Source: CAYSYY01 sp964576115 [NCBI: uncultured Gemmatimonadota bacterium] (GTDB lineage Bacteria; Blakebacterota; Blakebacteria; Blakebacterales). Taken from it: a stretch of 64,000 nucleotides of DNA. Location: positions 66,759 to 130,758 of the forward strand of contig CAZNUA010000004.1 of NCBI GenBank assembly GCA_964576115.1, read 5' to 3'. Positions 33,126 to 42,193 of the stretch are shown piece after piece. Positions within the stretch are counted from its first letter, which is position 1; every line of letters begins with the position of its first letter. The translations under genes and the position numbers were made by a program. The notes beneath the pieces are model-generated. The model was not told the origin of the DNA, did no database searches, and saw only the letters and a list, made by a program, of their open reading frames with translations.

Positions 33126-34016
33126 ATGATCAAGCTGGCGCACAACCGGTCCGGCGCGGGGGACCTCACCCTCATTCTGAAGACCGTCGGACTGCTGATC
33201 ATCCTGTTGTTCGTCGTCACTCTTTTCTTCGGCGGCGGTATCCTTCTTTTCGACCGGCTCATCATGCCGGCTTTCACCAACCTGGGGGCCGAGGTGGAAC
33301 TGCCCGACATCGTCGAGCAGGATTTTTATGCCGCCAAGAGCGACCTGGCCGAGCTCGGCCTCGAGCTGGAAAAGATCGAAGAGAACTTCCACGATTTCGT
33401 CGAAGAGGGCTACATCATCGAACAGACCCCGGCGCCCTTTACCCGGGTCAAACGGGGCCGGACGGTCGGGGCGGTGGTCAGCCGTGGGCCGCAGATGGTG
33501 ATCATCCCCGACCTGACCCGCCTGACCAGCGACCAGGCCCGGACCCGCCTGCAGGAATTCCAGCTCCTGATCGGGTCGATCGACTACCGCCCCGATGACA
33601 CCCCCGAGGGGACCGTCATCGAGCAGACCCCGGCCCAGGGGGTGACCACCCTGCGCAACACCCGGGTCAATCTGGTGGTCAGCACCGGGCCCGCCACCAC
33701 CACCGTCATGATCCCCCGGTTCGTGGATATGGGCCTGCGCGACGTTCTCGACCTGATCCGCGACGACCTCGACGGGCGGGTCTGGATCGAGTGGGAATTC
33801 GACGACTCGCAGATGAACATGACCGTCATCGAGCAGAGCCCCGAACCGGGAGTCGAGATCGAAGGCCGGCCGATCATCGATCTGCGGGTCGCCATCCGGA
33901 CCGGATTCCAGCCCACCTCGGCCCACTTCGACACCACCGGCATAGGCGCTCCGCCCCCGTGGGTGCGACGTCTGGGTCAGAATCCTCCACCGGTCATTCC
34001 GCCGCCGGAATTCTGA
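33126..34016 (+). CDS. Membrane-anchored three-PASTA-domain protein
   Basis: 296 residues. A short basic cytoplasmic tail, one membrane segment (LLIILLFVVTLFFGGGILLF, about 21-40), then three PASTA repeats outside, each with a proline-aspartate start and an 'EQ(T/S)P...G' turn (VELPDIVEQD..EQTPAP; VIIPDLTRLT..EQTPAQG; VMIPRFVDMG..EQSPEPG). It ends in a proline-rich tail (PPPVIPPPEF). PASTA domains in other proteins bind muropeptides or lipid II, but here no kinase or transpeptidase domain is attached. It sits two bases after rsmB and overlaps rpe. Confidence 0.85.
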   Translation: MIKLAHNRSGAGDLTLILKTVGLLIILLFVVTLFFGGGILLFDRLIMPAFTNLGAEVELPDIVEQDFYAAKSDLAELGLELEKIEENFHDFVEEGYIIEQTPAPFTRVKRGRTVGAVVSRGPQMVIIPDLTRLTSDQARTRLQEFQLLIGSIDYRPDDTPEGTVIEQTPAQGVTTLRNTRVNLVVSTGPATTTVMIPRFVDMGLRDVLDLIRDDLDGRVWIEWEFDDSQMNMTVIEQSPEPGVEIEGRPIIDLRVAIRTGFQPTSAHFDTTGIGAPPPWVRRLGQNPPPVIPPPEF

Positions 34017-34696
34017 TGGGCGTGCGTATCGCACCGAGCATTCTGGCCGCCGATTTCGCCCGGCTGGCAGAGGAGATCGCCCGGGTCGAGGCGGCCGGCG
34101 CCGACCTGATACATCTCGACGTCATGGACGCCCATTTCGTGCCCAACCTGACCTTCGGCCCGATGGTCGTCGAGGCGGTCAGCCGGATGACAGACCTCGA
34201 GCGCGACACGCACCTCATGATCAGCGACCCGGACCGCTACCTCGACCGCTTCATCGACGCCGGGGCTACCACCCTCAGCTTTCATCTCGAGGCCTTCGCC
34301 GACGACGAGCGGCAGCGTCGGACCGACGGAATCCTGCACCGGTTGGAGGAAGTCGGGGTGGGGCGGGGGATCGCGGTCAACCCCGACACCCCGATCGAGA
34401 TCCTCGCGCCCTGGCTCGACCGGCTCGACCATGTCCTGATCATGACAGTCCATCCCGGTTTCGGCGGTCAGGTCCTGATACCGGAGTGTCTCGAGAAGAT
34501 TCCAATGCTGCGGGACATGACCGCGGCCATCGATCACAGTGTCACGGTCGGGGTCGACGGCGGTGTAAACGATGACACCGCCGCTGATGTAATCGCCGCC
34601 GGAACCGACATTCTGGTCGCCGGTTCGGCCGTTTTCCGCTCTCCCGATCCCGCCGCTGCGGTCTCGCGACTGCGCCGGGCCGGCTCCACAGAGTGA
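34016..34696 (+). CDS. rpe: Ribulose-phosphate 3-epimerase
   Basis: Interconverts ribulose-5-phosphate and xylulose-5-phosphate. 226 residues, TIM barrel. RIAPSILAADFARL, HLDVMDAHFVPN (metal ligands), HLMI, TVHPGFGGQ and GVDGGVNDDT are all present. The ATG overlaps the stop of the PASTA gene by one base. A new promoter candidate follows, so this is probably the last gene of its operon. Confidence 0.96.
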   Translation: MGVRIAPSILAADFARLAEEIARVEAAGADLIHLDVMDAHFVPNLTFGPMVVEAVSRMTDLERDTHLMISDPDRYLDRFIDAGATTLSFHLEAFADDERQRRTDGILHRLEEVGVGRGIAVNPDTPIEILAPWLDRLDHVLIMTVHPGFGGQVLIPECLEKIPMLRDMTAAIDHSVTVGVDGGVNDDTAADVIAAGTDILVAGSAVFRSPDPAAAVSRLRRAGSTE

Positions 34697-34716
34697 GCGT
34701 CCGGGAAAAAAGCGTA

Positions 34717-34744
34717 TTGGAAACGGCGCCAATCTGCCTACATT
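34717..34744 (+). promoter_or_regulatory. Promoter candidate for ffh
   Basis: TTGGAA (34717-34722), a 16-base spacer and TACATT (34739-34744), 21 bases before the ffh ATG. It lies in a noticeably AT-richer 69-base gap between rpe and ffh. Confidence 0.4.
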
Positions 34745-34765
34745 AACAAATCTGTAGCCTCCATC

Positions 34766-36106
34766 ATGTTTGACGCCCTCACCGCCAGATTGACACCGGT
34801 ATTGAGCCGCCTGCGCGGACGGGGAGTCCTGACCGAGGAGAATATCGGCGAAGCCCTGCGCGAGGTGCGCCGGGCCCTCCTCGAGGCCGACGTCAACGTG
34901 GCGGTGGCGCGGACGTTCATCGACAGAATCAGAGCTTCGGCTCCGGGGACCGGGATAACCCGCGGTGTCGGTGCCGGACAGCAGCTGATCAGGATCGTCC
35001 ACGACGAACTGACCGTTCTGCTCGGCGGCGAACCAGCCGGCGAGATCATTGCGGCCGACTCCCCCCGCGGGCGGATCATGGTCGTGGGTCTGCAGGGTTC
35101 GGGCAAGACGACGCTGTGCGGCAAGCTCGCCCGGCGTCTGGGCGGGCCGGGCCGGTCTGTGGCCCTGCTCGGTCTCGATCCCTACCGTCCGGCCGCGGGC
35201 GAGCAACTGCTCCGGCTCGGGGAGCAGCTCGAGGTGCCGGCGGCCGTTCTGGACCCGGGCCTGGATCCGGTCGCAGAAGGCCGACGGAGATGCGCGGCGC
35301 TCGAAAAAGAGGGGGCCGGCCTGATCCTGATCGACACCGCCGGACGGCAGACGGTCGACCAACGCCTGATGGACGAACTGGCGGCGGTTCACGAGACTTT
35401 CGAACCGCTCCGGACCCTGCTGGTCCTCGATGCCATGACCGGGCAGGATGCGGTCCGTACGGCCGAGTCGTTTACGGCCCGGGTGCCCTGTTCGGGTGCG
35501 GTGTTGACCAAACTCGACGGGGATGCGCGCGGCGGAGCGGCGCTCTCACTGCGCGAAACGGCAGGGGTTCCGATCGTCTATGCCGGTACCGGCGAGGGAC
35601 TCGACGATCTCGAGCTCTTCCACCCCGAGCGCATGGCCGACCGGATCCTCGGCATGGGCGATGTCGTGACCCTGGTCGAAAAAGCCGCCCGGGAAGCCGG
35701 CGGCGAGGCGGCCCTGGCCGAGGAAGGAGAGCGTTTCCTCGAGGGCGGTTTCACCCTCGAGGACTTCAGAAAGCAGATCAGCCGCCTGCGGTCCATGGGG
35801 CCGCTCAGCGATGTGGTTGGTCTGCTGCCCGGTCAGCTGCTCGGCCGGATGCCGGACCAGCAGCTGGATGACGGGGCCTTTGTCGCTCTGGAGGCGATCA
35901 TCGACAGCATGACGCCCGAAGAGCGGCGTCGGCCGGCGATCATCAACGCCAGCCGGCGCCGGCGGATCGCCCGGGGCAGCGGGCGGAGCGTTCAGGAAGT
36001 CAACGGTCTGCTCAAGCAGTATGACATGATGCAGAAAATGGCTCGCCGGCTCAAAGGGCGGGCCGGCGGCCGGCGGGGCCGCAGAACGATCCCGCCGCTC
36101 GCCTGA
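34766..36106 (+). CDS. ffh: Signal recognition particle protein Ffh
   Basis: GTPase that with 4.5S RNA targets membrane proteins to the translocon. 446 residues. N domain to about residue 85; G domain with GLQGSGKTTLCGKLA, DTAGRQ, TKLDGDARGGAAL and GTGEGLDDLELF; then the M domain with RSMGPLSDVVGLLPG and the RNA-binding SRRRRIARGSGRSVQEVN. No 4.5S RNA gene was recognised nearby. It leads into rpsP-rimM-trmD-rplS, a classic order. Confidence 0.96.
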   Translation: MFDALTARLTPVLSRLRGRGVLTEENIGEALREVRRALLEADVNVAVARTFIDRIRASAPGTGITRGVGAGQQLIRIVHDELTVLLGGEPAGEIIAADSPRGRIMVVGLQGSGKTTLCGKLARRLGGPGRSVALLGLDPYRPAAGEQLLRLGEQLEVPAAVLDPGLDPVAEGRRRCAALEKEGAGLILIDTAGRQTVDQRLMDELAAVHETFEPLRTLLVLDAMTGQDAVRTAESFTARVPCSGAVLTKLDGDARGGAALSLRETAGVPIVYAGTGEGLDDLELFHPERMADRILGMGDVVTLVEKAAREAGGEAALAEEGERFLEGGFTLEDFRKQISRLRSMGPLSDVVGLLPGQLLGRMPDQQLDDGAFVALEAIIDSMTPEERRRPAIINASRRRRIARGSGRSVQEVNGLLKQYDMMQKMARRLKGRAGGRRGRRTIPPLA

Positions 36107-36146
36107 ACGGTACCGGCCCTCGATTGCGGGAGCCGGAGAATATCGC

Positions 36147-36162
36147 GTTCCGGTATCGGAAC
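36147..36162 (+). promoter_or_regulatory. Small hairpin in the rpsP leader
   Basis: GTTCCG-GTAT-CGGAAC forms a 6-bp stem with a four-base loop in the 76-base gap between ffh and rpsP, 20 bases before the rpsP GTG. No T-run follows, so it is not a terminator; it could tune rpsP translation or be chance. Confidence 0.3.
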
Positions 36163-36182
36163 ACGGCTGAAGGAGAAGGGCA

Positions 36183-36725
36183 GTGGCAACACGCATTCGG
36201 CTCCGGAGAACGGGGAAGAAGAAGCAGGCCTACTACCGGGTGGTTGTGGCCGACGCACGGAGCCCGCGCGACGGACGCTTCATCGAGGTGTTAGGCAACT
36301 ATAACCCGCAGACAGACCCCGCCCGGGTGACGATAGATGAGGAGCGGGCTCTTTACTGGCTCAAGAACGGTGCCCGGCCTTCCGACACCGTCATGAGTCT
36401 GCTCAGCAAAACGGGGATCCTGGCGCGCCTGGCCGCCGAGCGGCCCGACAGTCCCCTGCTGGCCAGACCGGTGAAGAAGAAGCGGATCGTTGCGGCGCCC
36501 CCGGAAGAGAAGGAACCGGCGGGCGAATCCGAACCGGCTCCGGCCGAAACCGAAGCAGCGACAGTTCCCGAGACGCCCGAGGTCGAGGCCGAGGCCGAAA
36601 CCGAAGCAGCGGCCGATCCCGAGACGCCCGAGGTCGAGGCTGAGGACGAAACCGAGGCCGAAACCGAAGCGGGCGGCGAGACACCCGCCGGGGAAGCCGA
36701 AGCAGGTGACGATCAGACCGCGTGA
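36183..36725 (+). CDS. rpsP: 30S ribosomal protein S16 with long acidic repeat tail
   Basis: Small-subunit assembly protein. The first about 85 residues are ordinary S16 ([47 protein letters not shown]). The total is 180 residues, roughly twice the usual length. After a basic KKKR patch the tail is almost only Glu, Ala, Pro and Thr, with a 17-residue unit repeated (ETEAA...[11 protein letters not shown]). The tail is in frame and ends cleanly. GTG start after GAAGGAGAAGG. The last 20 bases overlap the rimM start. Confidence 0.93.
   Translation: MATRIRLRRTGKKKQAYYRVVVADARSPRDGRFIEVLGNYNPQTDPARVTIDEERALYWLKNGARPSDTVMSLLSKTGILARLAAERPDSPLLARPVKKKRIVAAPPEEKEPAGESEPAPAETEAATVPETPEVEAEAETEAAADPETPEVEAEDETEAETEAGGETPAGEAEAGDDQTA
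36546..36674. repeat. 51-base tandem repeat in the rpsP tail
   Basis: Two consecutive 51-base copies (36546-36596 and 36597-36647) begin GAAACCGAAGCAGCG and contain CCCGAGACGCCCGAGGTCGA; a third partial copy starts at 36648. The unit is a multiple of three, so copy-number changes keep frame. The few differences between copies suggest a recent duplication. Confidence 0.8.
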
Positions 36726-37293
36726 CACCCTGTCACCCGATGACCTGGTCGAGATCGGGATCGTCGCCAGACCGTGGGGAGTACGGGGCGAGGTCAAAGT
36801 CCGGCCGACCTCCGATATCCCCGATCGTTTTGCCCGGCTCGCCGGAGTCTGGCTCTTCGACGGCCGGGACGAGATCCGCTATCATGCCCTGACCGGCACC
36901 AGGCGGCTCAACGACGCCGTCGTTCTCGCCCTGGAGGGGGTCGACTCCCGCGAGGCGGCCGAGGCGCTGAGGAACTGGACCGTGTCGGTGCCCGAGGGCG
37001 AGCGGGCCCCGCTGAACGAGGATGAGTACTACATCGACAACCTGATCGGGCTCGAGGTCTGGGGCCGGACGGGTGAGTCCCTCGGGCGCCTGACCCGGGT
37101 TTTTCAGGGAGCCGCCCAGGATGTCTTTGAAATCACGACCGCCGACGGACCCGTTCTGGTGCCCGCCGTGGCTGCCTGGATCGACACGATCGATCTGGAT
37201 GCGGGCCGGATGGTGGTCGAGCTGCCGATAGTCGAGGAAGTGCGCCCCGGCGAGGAAACCGCTCTCGAAGAATCAGTCGAGGAGGGGCCCTGA
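36706..37293 (+). CDS. rimM: 16S rRNA processing protein RimM
   Basis: Binds S19 and the 30S head during late subunit assembly. 195 residues from the GTG at 36706. The RimM N-domain has [18 protein letters not shown], and the PRC-barrel has [24 protein letters not shown] and the C-terminal segment with [24 protein letters not shown]. The start is inferred: no ATG precedes the conserved region, and this GTG lies 12 bases after GGGGAAG, inside the acidic tail of rpsP. The C-terminus adds a short acidic extension. Confidence 0.88.
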   Translation: MTIRPRDTLSPDDLVEIGIVARPWGVRGEVKVRPTSDIPDRFARLAGVWLFDGRDEIRYHALTGTRRLNDAVVLALEGVDSREAAEALRNWTVSVPEGERAPLNEDEYYIDNLIGLEVWGRTGESLGRLTRVFQGAAQDVFEITTADGPVLVPAVAAWIDTIDLDAGRMVVELPIVEEVRPGEETALEESVEEGP

Positions 37294-37295
37294 GG

Positions 37296-38093
37296 ATGGA
37301 GGTGCACGTCCTGACCCTGTTCCCGGGCTACTTCGCCGGGCCTCTTGACACCGGCCTGCTGGGCCGGGCAGTCGATGAGGGAGCGGCACAGGTCCGGGTT
37401 CGCGACCTGCGGGAGTGGACCCACGACCGGCACCGCACCGCCGACGACTACGCCTTCGGAGGCGGACCGGGGATGGTGCTCAAACCCGAACCGTTCTTCG
37501 AGGCCCTGGAGAGCCTGCGGGATGAGGGCCTGCCGGCCGACGCTCCGGTCCTCCTGACCTCGCCCCAGGGGCGGATTTTCGATAGCGAGGCGGCTCGGGA
37601 ACTGAGTGCAGCCGGCACCTTCGTCATCCTCTGCGGCCGGTACCGGGGGGTGGACGAGAGGGTGCGGGAGGCGCTGGTCTCGCACGAGTACAGCATCGGG
37701 GATGTGATCCTGAACGGTGGCGAGGTCGCCGCTCTGGCCATCATCGAAGCGGTGGCCCGGCTCGAGCCCGGCGCCATGAGCGATCCCGGGAGCGCGGCCT
37801 CCGATTCGTTCGCAACCGGCCTGCTCGATCATCCCCATTACACCCGGCCGGCTTCCTACCGGGGCATGAGCGTACCCGAGGTGCTGCTCTCCGGGGACCA
37901 TGCGGCGATTGCGCAGTGGCGTCGGGAAGGGGCCCTGAGGGCGACACACGAACGCCGTCCCGATCTGCTGCGGACGGCCGAACTGACCGGGGAGGAGCGC
38001 CGCTTCCTCACCGGTCTCGAGACGGAAAGCATGGCGGTTGAAGGGGAACCGGCCGGGGGGCCGGATTCCGATCACCGAGAAGAGGAGACATGA
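37296..38093 (+). CDS. trmD: tRNA (guanine-N1-)-methyltransferase
   Basis: Makes m1G37 in tRNAs, preventing +1 frameshifts. 265 residues. [30 protein letters not shown], the SAM-binding trefoil-knot [21 protein letters not shown] and [11 protein letters not shown] are all present. It starts two bases after the rimM stop and is followed by rplS, the standard arrangement. Confidence 0.96.
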   Translation: MEVHVLTLFPGYFAGPLDTGLLGRAVDEGAAQVRVRDLREWTHDRHRTADDYAFGGGPGMVLKPEPFFEALESLRDEGLPADAPVLLTSPQGRIFDSEAARELSAAGTFVILCGRYRGVDERVREALVSHEYSIGDVILNGGEVAALAIIEAVARLEPGAMSDPGSAASDSFATGLLDHPHYTRPASYRGMSVPEVLLSGDHAAIAQWRREGALRATHERRPDLLRTAELTGEERRFLTGLETESMAVEGEPAGGPDSDHREEET

Positions 38094-38094
38094 C

Positions 38095-38505
38095 ATGAAG
38101 CGCCTGGAGAGTGTGGCCGGTGCCCAGCTGAGGACCGACCTGCCCGATTTCAAACCGGGCGATACCGTGCGGGTTCACGTGCGGGTGATCGAAGGGGAGA
38201 AAGAGCGGGTCCAGGTTTTCGAGGGGATCGTGATCGGAATGCGCGGTTCGCGACAGGGCCGGACCTTCACCGTCCGCAAAGTATCGGGCGGAATCGGCGT
38301 CGAGCGGATCTTCCCGCTCAATTCGCCGATGATCAAGACCGTCGAGGTGAGCCGCCGGGGCCGGGTGCGGCGGGCCAAACTCACCTATCTGCGCAAGCGG
38401 GTCGGGAAAAAGGCCCGGGTCAGGGAACGCCGGTTCGGCGCGGGGACCGGCGCCGCACAGGAACCGGCCGGGCAGGACGACGACGGAATCGGCCCGAACG
38501 ACTGA
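38095..38505 (+). CDS. rplS: 50S ribosomal protein L19
   Basis: Large-subunit protein at the 30S interface. 136 residues. [43 protein letters not shown] and [22 protein letters not shown] are diagnostic. The extra C-terminal 20 residues are Gly/Ala then acidic. The ATG follows AGAAGAGGAGACATGAC and lies one base after the trmD stop. Confidence 0.96.
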   Translation: MKRLESVAGAQLRTDLPDFKPGDTVRVHVRVIEGEKERVQVFEGIVIGMRGSRQGRTFTVRKVSGGIGVERIFPLNSPMIKTVEVSRRGRVRRAKLTYLRKRVGKKARVRERRFGAGTGAAQEPAGQDDDGIGPND

Positions 38506-38511
38506 TCGGAC

Positions 38512-39675
38512 ATGGACCCGCGCGGCCTGAGCCTGCAGGCGCTACGAGAGCTTCTGGAGGCCGTCACCGAATCGGTCGAGCGGGAGCGCCTGGTAGCGGC
38601 GCTGGAGGACGATCCCCGCATCGGGGCCCGCAAGCTGGCGCGCAAAGCCCGTTCTGAAGACGAAAAGGCCCGCCGACGGGAGGCCCGATGGCGGGCCTTC
38701 TGCGATCCGGAGCGTCAGCTCAGAGAACAGGGATACCGCCGGGTGGCCGGGATCGACGAGGCCGGACGCGGTCCCCTGGCCGGTCCGGTGGTGGCGGCGG
38801 CGGTCATCCTTCCCCCCGATTTCGTGCACCATCCCCTCGATGATTCCAAACGGATGACCCCCCGGGCGCGTCGGATTGCCGAGGCCGCGATCACCGAAGC
38901 CGCCGAGGCCTGGGCGATCGGCAGCGCCGAACCCGGCGAGATCGACAGTCACAACATCGTGGGGGCGCTCCTGCTCGCGATCGACCGGGCGCTGGAACAG
39001 TTCGATCCGCCGGCCGACTTCGCCCTGGTCGACGGCCGTCCCCTGAGCCGCTGCCGGGTGCCCCACCGGGCCCTGGTGGGGGGCGACGGCCGCTGTCGGG
39101 CCATTGCCGCGGCGAGCGTTCTGGCCAAGGAGGAACGGGACCGGATCATGATCGCATTCGATCGACGCTACCCCGGGTACGGTTTCGCTCAACACAAGGG
39201 GTATGCGACCGCCGCCCATCGCGAGGCTCTCGATCGTTCGGGACTCACCCCGATCCATCGGCGCAGCTTTCTCTCCCGCGCCCGGCAGCTGACCCTGAAT
39301 CGGGAGGCCGCCGAAACCCCGCAGGGGTGGGGGGCGCGGGCCGAAGACCGGGTTGCAGCCGACTATCGGGCCCGGGGGTATACCGTGCTACACCGGCGGT
39401 GGCGCGGTGGGGGCGGGGAGCTCGATCTGGTCTGCCTGGGACAAGACACGATCGTGGTGGTCGAAATCAAAGCCGCCCGCGGTTCCACCGCCGGTCCGCC
39501 TCTGGCCTGGCTGGGGGACGATCAACGCCGGCGTATCCGTCGGGCCACGGCACAGCTGCTCGAGGAGCTGGGCGGTCTGCGGCGCGGCCGGGAACTGAGG
39601 TTCGATCTCATCGGTGTGGTCGACCGGACCGACGGACCTCCCGATCTCACCCGCCTGGAGGGGGTGGAATTATGA
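38512..39675 (+). CDS. rnhB: RNase HII fused to a YraN (UPF0102) nuclease-like domain
   Basis: 387 residues in one frame. Residues about 1-70 resemble the helical N-terminal extension of Bacillus RNase HII (LQALRELLEAV...DDPRIGARKLARK). The RNase HII domain follows, with all four acidic residues: Asp82 and Glu83 in GIDEAGRGPLAGP, Asp174 in LVDGRP, Asp210 in ERDRIM. From about residue 276 the YraN domain (GWGARAEDRVAADYRARGY, GGGELDLVCL, VVEIKAAR) carries the E...D...E-x-K pattern of the restriction-endonuclease-like fold. In most bacteria rnhB and yraN are separate neighbours. It would remove ribonucleotides from DNA; the YraN role is unknown. The stop overlaps the next ATG by four bases. Confidence 0.9.
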   Translation: MDPRGLSLQALRELLEAVTESVERERLVAALEDDPRIGARKLARKARSEDEKARRREARWRAFCDPERQLREQGYRRVAGIDEAGRGPLAGPVVAAAVILPPDFVHHPLDDSKRMTPRARRIAEAAITEAAEAWAIGSAEPGEIDSHNIVGALLLAIDRALEQFDPPADFALVDGRPLSRCRVPHRALVGGDGRCRAIAAASVLAKEERDRIMIAFDRRYPGYGFAQHKGYATAAHREALDRSGLTPIHRRSFLSRARQLTLNREAAETPQGWGARAEDRVAADYRARGYTVLHRRWRGGGGELDLVCLGQDTIVVVEIKAARGSTAGPPLAWLGDDQRRRIRRATAQLLEELGGLRRGRELRFDLIGVVDRTDGPPDLTRLEGVEL

Positions 39676-40967
39676 CCTCAGGGCACGGCGGCAACCGGCG
39701 CGAGCTGCTGGGGTGGTATCTCTACGACTTCGCCAATACCAGCTTCACGGTGGTGATCGTCACGGTCGCCTATGCTATCTATTTCCGCACGTATGTGGTC
39801 GGCGACCTGAGTCTGAACCTGCCCCTGCTCGGCTCGCGTCCGGTGGGAGAGTTTCTCTGGGGGGCGGGTAACTCGCTCTCGATGCTCCTGGTCGGGCTTT
39901 CCAGTCCCTACCTGGGAGCGATCGCCGACTCTACCGCCCGCAAGAAGCTCTTCACGGCCGTCTACACCCTGGCCTGTGTTCTGCCGACCGCCTTGATGGT
40001 TACGGTCGGGGCCGGCGATATCGTCTGGGGGCTGCTTCTCTTCGTCCTCGGGAACATCGGTTTTCAGGGAGGGCTGGTCTTCTACAACGCCTTTCTGCCT
40101 CAGATCAGTCCGCCGGGCCGGATCGGCACGGTCTCGGGGGTCGGTTTCGCCTGGGGATATGTCGGGGCCCTGGCATCGCTCCTGATTGCGCTGCCCTTCG
40201 CGAACCGGGCCACCGAGCTGGGCGATTACGGCGTCATGGCGCCCCTCTTCGTGCTCTCGGCTCTCTTTTTCGCTCTCTTCGCGGTGCCGTTCTTTCTCTT
40301 CGTACGCGAACGTCCCGCCACCGCTGGATCGGCGGTCGCGGCCTGGCGGGCGGGGTGGCACCGGGTCCGCGAGACCCTGGGGCACCTGCACCGGTACCGG
40401 CAGACGGCCCGGTTTCTGCTGGCCTATTTCATCTACTCCGACGGAATCAACACCGTTATCGCTTTCGGCGGGATCTACGCCCTTTATATCGGTCTGACCG
40501 CCACGCAGGTGATCGTCTTCTTCGCCGTGATTCAGCTCGCGGCCATCGGGGGAGCCTGGTCGCTGGGGCGGCTGACCGATCGGTGGGGAGCCAGACCGAC
40601 CATCGAGCTCACCCTCGGTATCTGGGTCGCGATGACCCTGCTGGCCTTCCTCACCCGCACGGTCGGTACCTTCTACGCCGTCGGCGTGCTGGCCGGAGTG
40701 GCGATGGGCTCGAGTCAGGCCGCCAGCCGTGCCCTGATGGCCGAACTCACACCGGCCAACCGCGAGGCGGAGTTCTACGGTTTCTACGGTCTATGCGGGA
40801 AGTTCTCGGCGATCCTGGGTACCATCGTCTACGGACTGGTCAGCATGCTGGCGGGCAGTCAGCGCTGGGCGGTCCTGTCGATCACCCTGTTCTTCGTCGT
40901 CGGCTGGATTCTGCTCCGGCGGGTGGATGTGGCGCGGGGGCGGGCGGCGATCGCCGGGGTGCAGTGA
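39672..40967 (+). CDS. MFS transporter of the UMF1/Atg22-like family
   Basis: 431 residues, twelve predicted membrane segments. The N-terminus LLGWYLYDFANTSFTVVIVTVAYAIYF is the hallmark of UMF1-type transporters, followed by SSPYLGAIADSTARKK (the MFS loop 2-3 motif). A central charged loop (about residues 210-240) separates the two halves. The substrate cannot be inferred. The ATG at 39672 overlaps the stop of the preceding gene in ATGA, so it is translationally coupled to rnhB. Confidence 0.85.
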   Translation: MTSGHGGNRRELLGWYLYDFANTSFTVVIVTVAYAIYFRTYVVGDLSLNLPLLGSRPVGEFLWGAGNSLSMLLVGLSSPYLGAIADSTARKKLFTAVYTLACVLPTALMVTVGAGDIVWGLLLFVLGNIGFQGGLVFYNAFLPQISPPGRIGTVSGVGFAWGYVGALASLLIALPFANRATELGDYGVMAPLFVLSALFFALFAVPFFLFVRERPATAGSAVAAWRAGWHRVRETLGHLHRYRQTARFLLAYFIYSDGINTVIAFGGIYALYIGLTATQVIVFFAVIQLAAIGGAWSLGRLTDRWGARPTIELTLGIWVAMTLLAFLTRTVGTFYAVGVLAGVAMGSSQAASRALMAELTPANREAEFYGFYGLCGKFSAILGTIVYGLVSMLAGSQRWAVLSITLFFVVGWILLRRVDVARGRAAIAGVQ

Positions 40968-40996
40968 CGGGCCATGGGGAAAAAAGGAGACCAGGC

Positions 40997-42193
40997 ATGA
41001 GTGACAACGAGCGCGCGATCATCCCCCGGCGGTTACGGAGGGCGCGTCAGGCGGGAGCGGTGCTGGTTCTGCTCGTAGCTGTCGCGGCGGTTGTCCCCGG
41101 ATGCGAACAAAGCAAGAAATTCGCCGTCGGAGACCGGAACCAGCTCATCCTCTTCGCCGACGACGCCAACTGGCTGCGCTACGGCGAGACCCTGACCCGG
41201 ATCTTCGAGCGGGAAGTGCACACCCCGCAGCTCGAGTACATCTTCAGGATCCTGCGCCGGCCCCTCGACCGGTGGGAATTCTTCACCCGTTTCTACCATA
41301 TCCTTCTCTGCGCTCCCCTGGACGAGGACAGCCCGACCGGCGAGCAGGTGCGAGCCATGCTCAATGACGATGTCGAACGGCGCATCTGCAGCGAGAACCG
41401 GGCCCTGGCTCTGGTGCAGGACGATCCCTATGCCGTCGGCCAGCGCATCATCATCATCACCGCCGATACCGACCAGAACCTGCGGGCGTATCTCGATCGG
41501 GCCGGCGAACACCTCTTCACGCTGGCCGAAGAGCACCTGAACCGTCTGACCGAGCGGCTGATCTACCGCGAAGAACGCTATGCACTCGAGGATAGCCTCT
41601 ATACCGACTACGGGTTCACGGTCCGGATACCGTGGGGTTTTCGGACCAACTTCAGCCGGTCCGACGAGAATTTCATCCGGATGATCAAGTACCAGGTCGA
41701 ACGCTGGTTCTTCGCGTACTGGATTCCGGCCGAGGAGATCGACCGTCGCGGCATGAACTGGCTCGAAACCCTCGCGGAGGTCGGCCGCCGGCTCGAGCGC
41801 GACGAGGTCCCCGATCTCGATCTGGTCGATTTTCTCGGTCAGCAGGCCATGAACCTGCGCGACGACATCTGCCGCCGCTTTTACGACGGCGATATCGTGG
41901 CCCGCGACCGGACCACGGCAACGATCCGCGAAATCAACGGCCGCTGGGCGGTACGGCTGTACGGTATCTGGGAGAACGAGGTGCTGGTGGCGGGAGGTCC
42001 GCTGGTGGCATACTGTTTCTACGATCCCGCCACGAGCCGGGTTTTCTGGCTCGACGGGGCCGTCTTCGCTCCGAACCAGAAAAAGGAAGGACAACTGCGC
42101 CAGATGGACGTCATGCTCAATACCTTCATGAGCGGGGAAGAAGCTGCGAGCTATCTTGCCGGCCTCGAGGCCGAGATCCGTGCCGACCGGTAA
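40997..42193 (+). CDS. DUF4837-like lipoprotein
   Basis: 398 residues. The signal peptide AVLVLLVAVAAVV ends in VPGC, a usable lipobox with Cys35. The pattern 'NQLILFADDANWLRYGETLTRIFEREVHTPQLEYIF', then DYGFTVRIPWGF and a later segment about 'NEVLVAGGPLVAYCFYD', resembles DUF4837 lipoproteins known mainly from Bacteroidota; function unknown. Start: ATG after AAAAAAGGAGACC. It lies between an MFS transporter and an epimerase with short gaps, so it is probably part of the same operon as lnt, whose product would finish its lipidation. Confidence 0.7.
   Translation: MSDNERAIIPRRLRRARQAGAVLVLLVAVAAVVPGCEQSKKFAVGDRNQLILFADDANWLRYGETLTRIFEREVHTPQLEYIFRILRRPLDRWEFFTRFYHILLCAPLDEDSPTGEQVRAMLNDDVERRICSENRALALVQDDPYAVGQRIIIITADTDQNLRAYLDRAGEHLFTLAEEHLNRLTERLIYREERYALEDSLYTDYGFTVRIPWGFRTNFSRSDENFIRMIKYQVERWFFAYWIPAEEIDRRGMNWLETLAEVGRRLERDEVPDLDLVDFLGQQAMNLRDDICRRFYDGDIVARDRTTATIREINGRWAVRLYGIWENEVLVAGGPLVAYCFYDPATSRVFWLDGAVFAPNQKKEGQLRQMDVMLNTFMSGEEAASYLAGLEAEIRADR

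Noticed and set aside
36706-36725. Possibility that the acidic S16 tail is a separate frame of rimM
   Set aside because: The S16 frame continues uninterrupted from the conserved core through the tail to a stop at 36725, and the repeat has codon-length periodicity in that frame.
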